Shown here one piece after another: positions 43,093 to 51,438 of a stretch of 51,559 nt of DNA; the first letter of the stretch is position 1; every line of letters begins with the position of its first letter. A model generated the notes under the pieces. That model ran no database searches, was not told the origin of the DNA, and saw nothing but the letters and a program-made list of their open reading frames with translations. A program made the translations under genes and the position numbers. The stretch is from a bacterium. GTDB taxonomy: Bacteria > UBA8248. The stretch covers positions 1 through 51,559 of the forward strand of contig JAJDYR010000025.1 in assembly GCA_022825065.1 (NCBI GenBank), given 5' to 3'.

Positions 43093-43949
43093 GCACGAAT
43101 TCCATAAAATCCTTTTTGCTGCTCGGTTTGTTGACGGGGCTGATTCTCCTCATCGGGAATCTCCTCGGCGGGACGACCGGGCTGGTCATCGCCCTGGTGC
43201 TCGCGGTGGGCATCAACGGCTACAGCTACTGGTATTCGGACAAAATCGTCCTCGCCAGCACGGGCGCGAGCGAGGTGCTCCCCGAACATGCGCCCGAACT
43301 CTACGGCATGGTGGCGGACCTCGCTCGCCGCGCGAACCTGCCCATGCCGCGCGTCTACGTCATTCCCGAAGATGCGCCGAACGCGTTCGCCACGGGCAGA
43401 AACCCCGAGAACGCCGCCGTCGCCTTCACCGAGGGAATTTTGCACGATCTCAACCGCGAGGAACTCGAAGGCGTGGCCGCGCACGAACTCGCCCACATCA
43501 AGAACCGCGACATTCTTCTGAGCACCATCGCCGCCTCCCTGGCGGGCGCCATCATGTATCTCGCGCAGATGGCGCAGTTCGCCGCGTTCTTCGGCGCCTA
43601 CGGCAGGGACGACGACGAGGAGGGCGGCGGGGGCGGCCTGCTGGGCATCATCGTCGCCGCGATCGTGGCGCCCATTGCGGCGACGCTCCTGCAGATGGCG
43701 GTGAGCCGCTCGCGCGAGTACCTCGCCGACGCCACGGGCGCGCAAATCGCGGGTACGCCGGTGGGTCTTGCGAACGCCCTGCATCGACTGGACGAGGCCG
43801 CCCACCGCGAGGAGCTCCACTGCGCGAGCGAGGCGACCGCCCACATGTATATCGTCAACCCGCTTGCGGGCGGGGGCCTGGCGAATCTTTTCAGCACGCA
43901 CCCGCCGATGGAGGAGAGGATTCGGCGGCTGATGGAGATGAGATACTAG
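43089..43949 (+). CDS. htpX: Membrane zinc protease HtpX
   Basis: 286 aa. Two N-terminal membrane helices (about 8-45) precede the M48 catalytic site HELAH (132-136), and two later helices (about 145-195) follow. The third zinc ligand Glu lies in [11 protein letters not shown]. The Gly-rich stretch GGGGGLLG lies in the loop between membrane segments. HtpX degrades misfolded inner-membrane proteins. It is translationally coupled to hspR. Confidence 0.94.
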   Translation: MSTNSIKSFLLLGLLTGLILLIGNLLGGTTGLVIALVLAVGINGYSYWYSDKIVLASTGASEVLPEHAPELYGMVADLARRANLPMPRVYVIPEDAPNAFATGRNPENAAVAFTEGILHDLNREELEGVAAHELAHIKNRDILLSTIAASLAGAIMYLAQMAQFAAFFGAYGRDDDEEGGGGGLLGIIVAAIVAPIAATLLQMAVSRSREYLADATGAQIAGTPVGLANALHRLDEAAHREELHCASEATAHMYIVNPLAGGGLANLFSTHPPMEERIRRLMEMRY

Positions 43950-43970
43950 GATCCGGGAGGAAGTCGTTTC

Positions 43971-44687
43971 ATGAAAGCGAAGGACGTAAAGGTCGAGACG
44001 GATAACGGCGATGGCGCGAAGGCGGAAGCTGCGGCCGACGAGTCGGTCGAAGCGGTGGACGCGGAGGAAGAAGCCAAGGAGAAGCCGCGCGTCGTGGACA
44101 GGCGGCGCGTCCGCGAAGACGGCGAGGTGAGTGAGGAGAGTGAAGCGGAGGCCGAAGATATCCCGCGCGTGCCCGCCTACGTGGAGCAGCTCCAGGCGAA
44201 GGTGGCCGCCGCCGAGGAGAAGTTCAGGGAATATGTCGAGAAAATCGACAAGGATACGGCCGATTTCAGGGCGCGTCAGGAACGCGAGATGGAGCGAAGG
44301 GCCCAGGAGGTGAAAAAACAGGCGGTTTCGGGTTTCCTGGGCATCGCCGACGATCTGGCGCGCGCCACGGCGGCCGTCGATGGCGGAACCTCCCAGGGGG
44401 AAAAAGGCAGCGCGCTGGATACCCTCGTTCAGGGCGTCCGGATGATTCAGGGCCGGTTCTTTCAGGAACTCTCGAATCTGGGGGTGGAGCCTCTCCCGGC
44501 GATGGGCGCCGCTTTCAACCCCGAGGAACACGAGGCGGTGCGCATGGTCGAGGTGGACGATGAGGCGCAGGACGGCCTTGTGGTCGAGGAATTGGCTTGC
44601 GGCTACAGGCTGGGCGATACGGTATTGAGGCCCGCGCGCGTCTCGGTGGGCAAGTACGCCGGCCCGCAGCCGGACGCGCGCCCTTGA
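43971..44687 (+). CDS. grpE: Nucleotide exchange factor GrpE
   Basis: 238 aa. The acidic, low-complexity N-terminus (1-60) is longer than the family average. The central coiled coil (about 68-115) starts at VEQLQAKVAAAEEKFRE. The C-terminal beta domain has GVEPLPAMGAAFNPEEHEAV and GYRLGDTVLRPARVSVGK. It releases ADP from DnaK and acts as a thermosensor. ATCCGGGAGG lies upstream of the ATG. It sits between htpX and the canonical dnaJ. Confidence 0.95.
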   Translation: MKAKDVKVETDNGDGAKAEAAADESVEAVDAEEEAKEKPRVVDRRRVREDGEVSEESEAEAEDIPRVPAYVEQLQAKVAAAEEKFREYVEKIDKDTADFRARQEREMERRAQEVKKQAVSGFLGIADDLARATAAVDGGTSQGEKGSALDTLVQGVRMIQGRFFQELSNLGVEPLPAMGAAFNPEEHEAVRMVEVDDEAQDGLVVEELACGYRLGDTVLRPARVSVGKYAGPQPDARP

Positions 44688-44746
44688 ACCGGATGCGCCC
44701 TCATAGTATGTTCGCGTGTTTTCGATTTTAGGAACGAAGGGAAAAC

Positions 44747-45895
44747 ATGAGTAAGCGTGACTACTACGAAGTGCTGGGTGTGGACCGCAACGCGAGCGAC
44801 GCCGAGATCAAGAAGGCGTATCGAACGCTGGCGATGCAGCATCATCCGGATCGCAACCCCGGCGATGCGAAGGCCGAGGAATCGTTCAAGGAAGCCTCCG
44901 AGGCCTACCAGGTGTTGAGCGAGCCCGAGAAGAGGAGCGCGTATGACCGCTTCGGCCACGACGGGCTTCGGGGGATGGGGCATCAGGGGTTTTCGAGTTT
45001 CGACGACATCTTCTCCTCGTTCGGGGATATTTTCGGCGATCTGTTCGGCGGCGTGTTCGCAGGCGGACGCTCCCGCCGCGACGGGCCGCGGCAGGGTCGC
45101 GACCTCGCCTATCAGATGGAGATGACTTTCGAGGAGGCGGCAGCGGGCGTCGAGCGTGAAATCGAGTTCGAGCGGCCCGTGGAATGCGTCTATTGCGGCG
45201 GCAGCGGGGCCAAGTCGCCCGATGCGATTCGCGAGTGCCCATCCTGCGGCGGCAGCGGCCAGATGTCCTACCGCCAGGGCTTCATGACCTATTCCACCAC
45301 TTGCTCGGATTGCGGCGGCGCGGGCAGGCGAATCACCGAACACTGCGCGGAGTGCGATGGGGCCGGACGCCGCCTGGAGCAGAGGAACATGAAGGTGAAG
45401 ATTCCCCCCGGCGTGGACGAGGGCGCCAGGCTGCGTCTTCGCGAAGAGGGAGAGGGGGGCGCCAAGGGCGGTCCGGCGGGCGATTTGTTCGTCATCGTCT
45501 CCCTGCTCGCGCATGAGGAATTCGAGCGCAACGGGGCGGACGTGGCGAGTGAGGTGTACGTTTCGTTTTCGCAGGCGGCGCTGGGCGATACGGTGAAGGT
45601 GAGGACGCTTTACGGGGAATCCGAACTCGATATACCCAAGGGGGTGCAGTCCTCGGACGTGTTGAGACTCAAGGGCGAGGGATTCCAGCGCCTCGGCAGG
45701 AGAGGGCGCGGCGATCACATGTTCCTGGTGCACGTCCGGACGCCGACGAGATTGACGTCGGACGAGGAGAGGCTGTTCGGCGAATTGTCGGAGATCGAAC
45801 GTGAGAAGGCGGAGAGAAACGGGACTGGAGGAGTCGCGGGAAACGGAGCCGGAAAAAAGGGCATTCTGGGCAAGTTGAGTTCTCTTTGGGGATAG
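44747..45895 (+). CDS. dnaJ: Chaperone DnaJ (type I)
   Basis: 382 aa. J domain with HPD at HHPDRNPGD; Gly/Phe-rich region with FSSFDDIFSSFGDIFGDLFG; four zinc-finger repeats, CVYCGGSG, CPSCGGSG, CSDCGGAG and CAECDGAG; two C-terminal client-binding domains. It delivers substrates to DnaK. A second, zinc-finger-free J-protein in the same cluster suggests division of labour. The ATG follows GAACGAAGGGAAAAC. Confidence 0.97.
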   Translation: MSKRDYYEVLGVDRNASDAEIKKAYRTLAMQHHPDRNPGDAKAEESFKEASEAYQVLSEPEKRSAYDRFGHDGLRGMGHQGFSSFDDIFSSFGDIFGDLFGGVFAGGRSRRDGPRQGRDLAYQMEMTFEEAAAGVEREIEFERPVECVYCGGSGAKSPDAIRECPSCGGSGQMSYRQGFMTYSTTCSDCGGAGRRITEHCAECDGAGRRLEQRNMKVKIPPGVDEGARLRLREEGEGGAKGGPAGDLFVIVSLLAHEEFERNGADVASEVYVSFSQAALGDTVKVRTLYGESELDIPKGVQSSDVLRLKGEGFQRLGRRGRGDHMFLVHVRTPTRLTSDEERLFGELSEIEREKAERNGTGGVAGNGAGKKGILGKLSSLWG

Positions 45896-45965
45896 GCGTC
45901 TATTCGGGCGGAACGAGGAGAGGCGGGGTCCGATAGCCCCGGCACCCGGCGCCGGAGGGTAAGCG

Positions 45966-46484
45966 ATGGAAGAGGAAAACGCAGAAAGCAAGGGATTCAA
46001 GGTTTCCGACCGGAGATTCTCCGTAAGGGGATACGAGGATGAAGAATCGCCTGCTTCGGGAGGTGAAGGGCAATTGCTCTCCCCGGATGCGGCGGATGAA
46101 GAGACAGGTCCGCAAGCCGGCGCGGTTTCGGCCGAGCCCGAGGTGATGGAACCGGAGCCGGCTCCGCCCCAGGAGGTTCCGCAACCGCAAGCCGAGGAAA
46201 GAGCGCAGCCTCCTGCCGAAGACGAGGACGAGGAGGAAGACAAGAGTTTCGAGATGCTCATCGCCATCGTGCAGCAAAACGCTCTGGCGGCGATGGGCAT
46301 TCATCCGCAAACCGGAGAGCGCATCGGGGCGGCGGACCCGCGAAGTTCAAAAATTTTCGTCGATTTGTTCGCAGCCCTCAAGGAGAAGACGGAAGGCAAT
46401 CTGTCTGAGGAAGAGGAACATCTTCTGAATCAGGTTCACTCCGATTTGCAGATGATATACGTTCGGGAAGTCGGGTTCGGGTAG
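45966..46484 (+). CDS. DUF1844-family protein
   Basis: 172 aa. Residues 1-85 are acidic and rich in Glu, Pro and Ala (linker-like). Residues about 90-172 form the DUF1844 domain: FEMLIAIVQQNALAAMGIHP, SSKIFVDLFAALKEKTEGNL and NQVHSDLQMIYVREVG. Function unknown. The family commonly sits near housekeeping or stress genes in deltaproteobacteria-like lineages. It lies between dnaJ and rpoZ, without an obvious terminator, so is likely co-transcribed. Confidence 0.8.
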   Translation: MEEENAESKGFKVSDRRFSVRGYEDEESPASGGEGQLLSPDAADEETGPQAGAVSAEPEVMEPEPAPPQEVPQPQAEERAQPPAEDEDEEEDKSFEMLIAIVQQNALAAMGIHPQTGERIGAADPRSSKIFVDLFAALKEKTEGNLSEEEEHLLNQVHSDLQMIYVREVGFG

Positions 46485-46564
46485 GTCCGAAGGATCGGCG
46501 AGGCGCCGGTTCGATGCGCGTCGTCCCCGATCATCCTTTTTGTTTACCTCATGCGGGGGAATAT

Positions 46565-46840
46565 ATGGCCGTGGCTACGTCTTATGACGAGATGTTCGAA
46601 GAAGCGCTCGGTGTCGTGAAGAATCGTTTTCTGCTTTCGGTGCTGCTCGCCAAGCGGGTGGCCCAGCTCAGGCGGGGTGCGGAGCCTCTGGTTCCCTCAC
46701 AATCCCACGAGACGCCCGAGGAGATCGTGTTTCGCGAGATCATCGAGGAAAAACTGGAGTGGCGAAAGACCGCGTCGGCCCTCGATATGACCGATGTGGA
46801 ACAGGGCTTCATGGATGTCGGGTTCGACGACGAGGCGTAG
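46565..46840 (+). CDS. rpoZ: RNA polymerase omega subunit
   Basis: 91 aa. VVKNRFLLSVLLAKRVAQLR matches the conserved N-terminal omega segment (NRFxLVxxAAxRAxQL). The ATG at 46565 is chosen over an upstream frame because GGGGGAA precedes it and homology starts there. It promotes assembly of beta-prime. It ends the heat-shock cluster, just before a strong terminator. Confidence 0.85.
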   Translation: MAVATSYDEMFEEALGVVKNRFLLSVLLAKRVAQLRRGAEPLVPSQSHETPEEIVFREIIEEKLEWRKTASALDMTDVEQGFMDVGFDDEA

Positions 46841-46863
46841 TTTCGCCTGAGAGCGCAAGCCGG

Positions 46864-46894
46864 CCGCTGCCCGGTCCGCCGGGCGGCGGTTTTT
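46864..46894 (+). terminator. Rho-independent terminator after rpoZ
   Basis: CCGCTGCCCGG (46864-46874) pairs over 11 bp (one G-T) with CCGGGCGGCGG (46879-46889) around a 4-base loop, followed by five T. It closes the dnaK-rpoZ unit. Confidence 0.92.
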
Positions 46895-46958
46895 GTTGGT
46901 GATGAAATCTTTCGGTTGAAGACTCCTCTATGCCTGTCGATTCATCACCCTGAAAACC

Positions 46959-47071
46959 AACCCCCCCTACCCCCCCTTATCAGGGGGGTAAAAAAAGGCG
47001 ATGCACCTTCGCCAGGCTGAGGGGGTTTGGATTTTTCTTGCCCCCCTGACAAGGGGGGGTAGGGGGGAGTT
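46959..47071. repeat. MITE-like element (copy B3) followed by a TTTTTCAGCAGCCC tag
   Basis: The C-rich left and G-rich right ends match the other B copies; the interior is shorter. GACAAAGACTTTTTCAGCAG follows at 47084-47103, the inverse of the tag at 39372. Confidence 0.85.
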
Positions 47072-47125
47072 GCCTTTATCCCCTGACAAAGACTTTTTCA
47101 GCAGCCCTAAAGGGGAGCGATTCCA

Positions 47126-48289
47126 TCATCCCCTTTTTTGCCGCTCCCTCAGGAACGCCCCGACTCTTTCGAGGCCGGCTTCGATGTTTTCGACCGAGTT
47201 GCAGTAGGAGAACCGCAGGAACCCCTCTCCCCCCGGCCCGAAATCCGCTCCCGGCGCTACGGCCACGCCGGTGGCCTCGAGTATTTCCCTGGCCAGTTCC
47301 AGGCTGTCCGCCCCGTATGCGCGCGCATCGGCGAAGGCGTAGAACGCGCCCGTCGGCTCATGGCGCATTTTGAGGCCGATGTCCTCCAGGCGCGCGAGCA
47401 TGATCTTGCGCCTTTCGTCATAAATCCCGCGCATGCGCTCCGCTTCGGGCACGCCTTCTTTGAGAGCGGCGATTGCCGCGTACTGGACGAAGGAATTGGG
47501 CGAGACGAAATAGTTTTGCTGCAGTATCTCCAGCGGGCGGACGTACTCGGGGGGCACGATGAGATAGCCGACCCGCCAGCCCGTCATGGCGAAATACTTC
47601 GAAAACCCGTTGATGACGAAACAATCCTCCGTGAAGTGGAGCGCCGTGTATTCCTCATCCTCGTAGCTGAGTCCGTGGTATATCTCGTCCGAAATGATGG
47701 GCTTTCCCAGTTCGGCGAGCGCCGCCATATCCTCGCGCGAGAGCAGAGCGCCCGTGGGGTTTGACGGCGAGTTGATGAGGATGGCCCTGGTGTCAGGGGT
47801 GATGAAACCGCGGACGGCATCGGCCTCGAGCGCGAAGCCGTGCTCCGCGCGGGTGGGCACCCGCACGGGCCTCCCGCAGGCGGAGAGGATGAAGGCCGGG
47901 TAGCAGGCGTAGTGGGGGTCTGAAATGATGATCTCATCGCCCGCATCCACGAGAACCGAGAAGAGCATCAACAGGCCCGGGCTCGTGCCGTTCGTCACCA
48001 TCACGCGCTCGGCCGATACGGATACGCCGTATTTTTTGTTGTAGAAATCCGCGATCGCCTCGCGCAGCTCGGGAACGCCTAAGGCCGCCGTGTAGTGGGT
48101 GTGGCCGGCGCGCAGGGCGGCTTCGGCGGCGCGGGTGATGACCTCGGGCGTATCGAAGTCGGGTTCGCCTACCTCCAGGTGGATCACCTCGCGGCCCTGG
48201 GCCTCCAGTTGATGGGCGCGCTCCATGATGTCCATCACCAGGAAGGGCTTGATACCCGAGATGCGCGCCGGGACGGAGAGTTGCTTCAT
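47126..48289 (-). CDS. Class I/II pyridoxal-phosphate aminotransferase
   Basis: 387 aa fold-type I enzyme. Motifs: HLEVGEPDFDTPEVI, SNPTGALLSRED, SDEIYHGLSY, and NGFSKYFAMTGWRVGY with PLP lysine Lys231. C-terminal FLRFSYCNSVENIEAGLERV completes the small domain. Substrate preference (aspartate, alanine or aromatic) is not predictable. It is divergent from the IHF-like gene, and a repeat lies at its 3' end. Confidence 0.93.
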   Translation of the reverse strand: MKQLSVPARISGIKPFLVMDIMERAHQLEAQGREVIHLEVGEPDFDTPEVITRAAEAALRAGHTHYTAALGVPELREAIADFYNKKYGVSVSAERVMVTNGTSPGLLMLFSVLVDAGDEIIISDPHYACYPAFILSACGRPVRVPTRAEHGFALEADAVRGFITPDTRAILINSPSNPTGALLSREDMAALAELGKPIISDEIYHGLSYEDEEYTALHFTEDCFVINGFSKYFAMTGWRVGYLIVPPEYVRPLEILQQNYFVSPNSFVQYAAIAALKEGVPEAERMRGIYDERRKIMLARLEDIGLKMRHEPTGAFYAFADARAYGADSLELAREILEATGVAVAPGADFGPGGEGFLRFSYCNSVENIEAGLERVGAFLRERQKRG

Positions 48290-48479
48290 GTTTTTTTGAC
48301 CTTTCAGGTTTCCGGTTGTTTTTTAATTGGTTGCTCGCCTGCAAGGCTAGTGGTAAAGTGTATTTAACTCAAGAGGTTACCGACATTATTAGTTGTTGCG
48401 GCACTAAACCGCAGGAGACTTTTTCGTCCCGGATTATATTCTGAACGAGGGGCGAGGCTCTGCGGAAGGGGGGAGTCCT

Positions 48480-48773
48480 TTGACGAAAATCGATATCATC
48501 AACCTCGTATCGGACGATACGGGCCTCAGCAAAGTGAAGGCGGAAGAAGCGGTAGAGACGATCATCCAGACCATCAAGGAATCCCTCCAGAATGGCGAGT
48601 CCGTCATTTTGAGGCGCTTCGGTTCTTTTCAGGTCAGGGAGAAGAACGCTCGCGTGGGCCGCAACCCGAAGACGGGTCAGGAAGCGCCCATCAGCGCGCG
48701 CCGCGTCGTGCGCTTCAAGGCGGGCAAGTACTTCAAGGATGCGGTGAACGGCGCCGACGTGAAATTTCATTGA
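48480..48773 (+). CDS. HU/IHF-family DNA-bending protein (IHF-alpha-like)
   Basis: 97 aa. It starts with TTG at 48480 with GGGGGAG five bases upstream. MTKIDIINLVSDDTGLSKVK leads the helical dimer domain; the DNA-bending arm has RVGRNPKTGQEAPISARRVV with intercalating Pro. RRFGSFQV and the C-terminal FKAGKYFKDAVN fit IHF-alpha more than HU. It shapes promoters and recombination sites; the partner gene is not in the window. Confidence 0.92.
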   Translation: MTKIDIINLVSDDTGLSKVKAEEAVETIIQTIKESLQNGESVILRRFGSFQVREKNARVGRNPKTGQEAPISARRVVRFKAGKYFKDAVNGADVKFH

Positions 48774-48794
48774 TCCGGTGAATCTCTCGGCCCC

Positions 48795-49826
48795 CTAGCT
48801 TATCAGCATGGCGTCCCCGTAGCTGTAGAACCGGTATCCCTCCTCTATCGCCCCCGCGTATGCGCCCAGGATTTTCTCCCTGCCCGCGAACGCCGCCACG
48901 AGCATGAGCAGGGTCGAGCGCGGCAGGTGGAAATTCGTCAGCATCATGTCCACGGCCTGAAACCGAAAGCCCGGCCGGATGAAAAGCCGGGTGCTGAATT
49001 CTCCCGGCTGAAGCGTCCGGCCTCGGGCGGCCGCCTCGATATGCGCCGATTCCAGCGCCCGGACCACCGTCGTGCCCACGGCCAGGACGCGGCCGCCGCC
49101 CGCTTTGGCCTCATGGATCGCGGCGATCGCCTCTTCGGTGAGAATGTAGCTTTCCGCGTCCATCTCGTGTTCTTCGATGTTTTCCGCCCGAACGGGCCGG
49201 AACGTCCCGGCGCCCACGTGAAGGGTGAGCCTGGCGATGCGCGCGCCTGCGGCCGATATGTCCGCGAGCAGCGTTTCGCTCAAATGCAGGCCCGCCGTGG
49301 GCGCGGCGACGGCGCCGGGGTTCCGGGCGAAAACGGTCTGGTAGCGCTCCCTGTCGACCGCCTCGGCGCATCGCCCCAGATAGGGCGGGATCGGCATCTC
49401 CCCGAAAGATTCGAGCCACTCGTCGAGGCCGTCCGGGGAGGAGAATTCGAGTTCTCTCTCAAGCCCCTGGGGCCCGAGCGTGGCGCGGTGCGCCTCGTCG
49501 AAGACGATTGCTTCGCCTTCGGGCAGCGGGCGGTTGGCGTGCGCCATGGCGCGGAATTTTCCCGGAGAGAGCTGCTTGAGCAGCAAGACCTCCACCCGGC
49601 CGCCGCTCTCCCGCTTCCCGTGAATCCGCCACGGGTTGACCTTCGTGTCGTTGATGACGAGCAGATCCCCCGGACTTAAAAAACGCGGCAGGTCGGTGAC
49701 CTGAAGATGCGCGAGCCCTTCGCCCTCTCTTAAGAGGTGGAGCAGCCTCGCGTCTTCGCGCTTGGGCGGCGGATACCGCGCGATGAGGTTTTTGGGCAGG
49801 TGGTAGTCGAAGTCGTCCAGTTTCAT
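48795..49826 (-). CDS. queA: S-adenosylmethionine:tRNA ribosyltransferase-isomerase
   Basis: 343 aa; adds the cyclopentene-epoxide precursor ring to the wobble base in queuosine synthesis, donating ribose from SAM. Motifs: MKLDDFDYHLPKNLIARYP, DLLVINDTKVNPWRI, AAPTAGLHLSE and VGTTVVRALES. C-terminal TNFHLPRSTLLMLVAAFAG is diagnostic. The ATG at 49826 matches the family start; a GTG three codons upstream is possible. It converges with the IHF-like gene and follows the TrmJ-like gene. Confidence 0.97.
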   Translation of the reverse strand: MKLDDFDYHLPKNLIARYPPPKREDARLLHLLREGEGLAHLQVTDLPRFLSPGDLLVINDTKVNPWRIHGKRESGGRVEVLLLKQLSPGKFRAMAHANRPLPEGEAIVFDEAHRATLGPQGLERELEFSSPDGLDEWLESFGEMPIPPYLGRCAEAVDRERYQTVFARNPGAVAAPTAGLHLSETLLADISAAGARIARLTLHVGAGTFRPVRAENIEEHEMDAESYILTEEAIAAIHEAKAGGGRVLAVGTTVVRALESAHIEAAARGRTLQPGEFSTRLFIRPGFRFQAVDMMLTNFHLPRSTLLMLVAAFAGREKILGAYAGAIEEGYRFYSYGDAMLIS

Positions 49827-49871
49827 GCGTTTCACGCTCTACGGGATTTTCCTTCGGAGTGATGCCCGAAG

Positions 49872-50708
49872 TCAGTCTTCCTCATTCGCTCCGCCCGGGC
49901 GGGACGAGACGGCGGCCTCATCCGGCCCGTCTTTTTCTCCGGGATGCAAGAGTTTCCAGATCGCCTGCCGCAGCACGCCCCGCATCACCCGGACCTCCCT
50001 CTCGTCCGGCCCCAGCCTGTCGAGCATCTTCCGGAACGTGCGGGCCACGCGGTCCGGGTCGTTGTGGGGGACGAAGCCTATCTGCTCCATGGATTCGAGG
50101 AGGTGATCCACGAGTCCCTCGATCTCCTCGCGCGATGCGGGCTCGCCCTCGTTCGCGCGCTCGCGCTTCGCCTCGCCGACTCCGGGCGGGGTGTTCGGCT
50201 GGTTCCGGCAGAACAACTCCCACAAGACGATCAGCACGGCCTGGGAGAGGTTGAACGACTCGCCGTCCGGCAGCGCCGGGATGAGGAGCCTCTCCTGGCA
50301 AAGGCTCAACTCCTCGGTGAACAGGCCCTTGTCCTCCTGCCCGAACACCAGGCCGACCTTCACCCCCGATGCGCGCGCGAGCAGAGCGTCCGCGTCCTCC
50401 CTCGGGCGCATGGTGGGCTGTCGTTTTCTGCCGAGGCGCCTCGACGTCCCCACCAGCCAGCCGCAATCGTGGGATGCCTCGCGAAGGCTGGCGAAATGCT
50501 TCGCACCCGCCAGCAGGGGCTGCGCGCTCATCGCCATCGAGCGCGCCTCCACGCTCTTGACGTCGCACCCGGGCGAGACGAGGCGCAGGTCCGATACGCC
50601 GAAATGAGACATCACGCGCGCGATGGCGCCCACGTTGCCGGCCCCCCTCGGGCGCACGAGGATGACGGCGAAATCGGCGTTTTCTTCCAGAGAAACGGGT
50701 TCGTCCAT
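49872..50708 (-). CDS. TrmJ-like RNA 2'-O-methyltransferase (SpoU family)
   Basis: 278 aa SPOUT methyltransferase: VRPRGAGNVGAIARVM (motif 1), LVFGQEDKGL (motif 2) and SFNLSQAVLIVLWEL (motif 3), followed by a charged C-terminal extension (about 180-278). E. coli TrmJ methylates ribose 32 of tRNA; the C-terminal extension likely contacts the tRNA. The ATG at 50708 has GATGGTG upstream. It is 45 bp upstream of queA, so two tRNA modification genes appear co-transcribed. Confidence 0.92.
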   Translation of the reverse strand: MDEPVSLEENADFAVILVRPRGAGNVGAIARVMSHFGVSDLRLVSPGCDVKSVEARSMAMSAQPLLAGAKHFASLREASHDCGWLVGTSRRLGRKRQPTMRPREDADALLARASGVKVGLVFGQEDKGLFTEELSLCQERLLIPALPDGESFNLSQAVLIVLWELFCRNQPNTPPGVGEAKRERANEGEPASREEIEGLVDHLLESMEQIGFVPHNDPDRVARTFRKMLDRLGPDEREVRVMRGVLRQAIWKLLHPGEKDGPDEAAVSSRPGGANEED

Positions 50709-50942
50709 GAGGTGTAATCACCATCTTGCGAAACGGGAATCCGGCGGCCGCCCGCTCCGGGCGCGGCTTTCGTCCATGCCGCCCGGCGCAGACCATGCCC
50801 TTTCCCCCTCATAGCACGAAGCGCCCCGGCCTGTCATAAACGAATCGGGTGTGAGCGCCGGGTTTCGGGTGAATCGGTGGTTGCGAGTTCGTGTCCTGCG
50901 CTTTTTGCAGGTAGAGGGGATACCCCTCTCGACTACAAAAGC

Positions 50943-51086
50943 AACCCCCCCTACCCCCCCTTGTCAGGGGGGTAAAAAAGACCGGCGCCCCGGCAGGTGA
51001 GGGATATGAAAAAAGGCGACGCCCGCCGCCGGGCCGAGGTGGTTTTGCTTTTTCTTGCCCCCCTGACAAGGGGGGGTAGGGGGGTT
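50943..51086. repeat. MITE-like element (copy B4)
   Basis: Full-length copy with both ends: AACCCCCCCTACCCCCC... and ...GGGGGGGTAGGGGGGTT. The inner part is almost identical to B5 over the available ~120 bp, including the GCGACGCCCGCCGCCGGGCC core, so these two copies are recent. Confidence 0.88.
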
Positions 51087-51207
51087 GCCTTTATGGGGTT
51101 TCGCTTTCAAGGGGGTTGCCATTACCCCCTCCGGGGGTTTTTGAACAACCTCTCAGGGTGAGGTTGGTATGGCGGCATGTAAGACGATGGTTTGACGCGA
51201 GCGTGTT

Positions 51208-51280
51208 GTAGGGGCGGACCCGTGTGCCCGCCCAATTTTCGTTACAGAGGGGCAGGGCGGACACACGGGTCCGCCCCTAC
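51208..51280. repeat. GTAGGGGCGG 26 bp inverted repeat
   Basis: Arms at 51208-51233 and 51255-51280 match over 26 bp with one mismatch. Arm core: GTAGGGGCGGACCCGTGTG. The 21-base spacer is unremarkable. A shorter related perfect palindrome lies at 14069-14092. Confidence 0.85.
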
Positions 51281-51438
51281 GGGTGAACGTGGCTTGGATC
51301 GTCATACCGGCGCATGCCGGAATGACGGTGACCTGCGGGTCGAGGCGGCTTAGGGGTGGCCCCCCGTTGCCATATTTACCCCGATAGAGGACAGGTCGCG
51401 ACCTCGGACAGGCGCAGGAGCCTGTCCGCTACAAAAGC

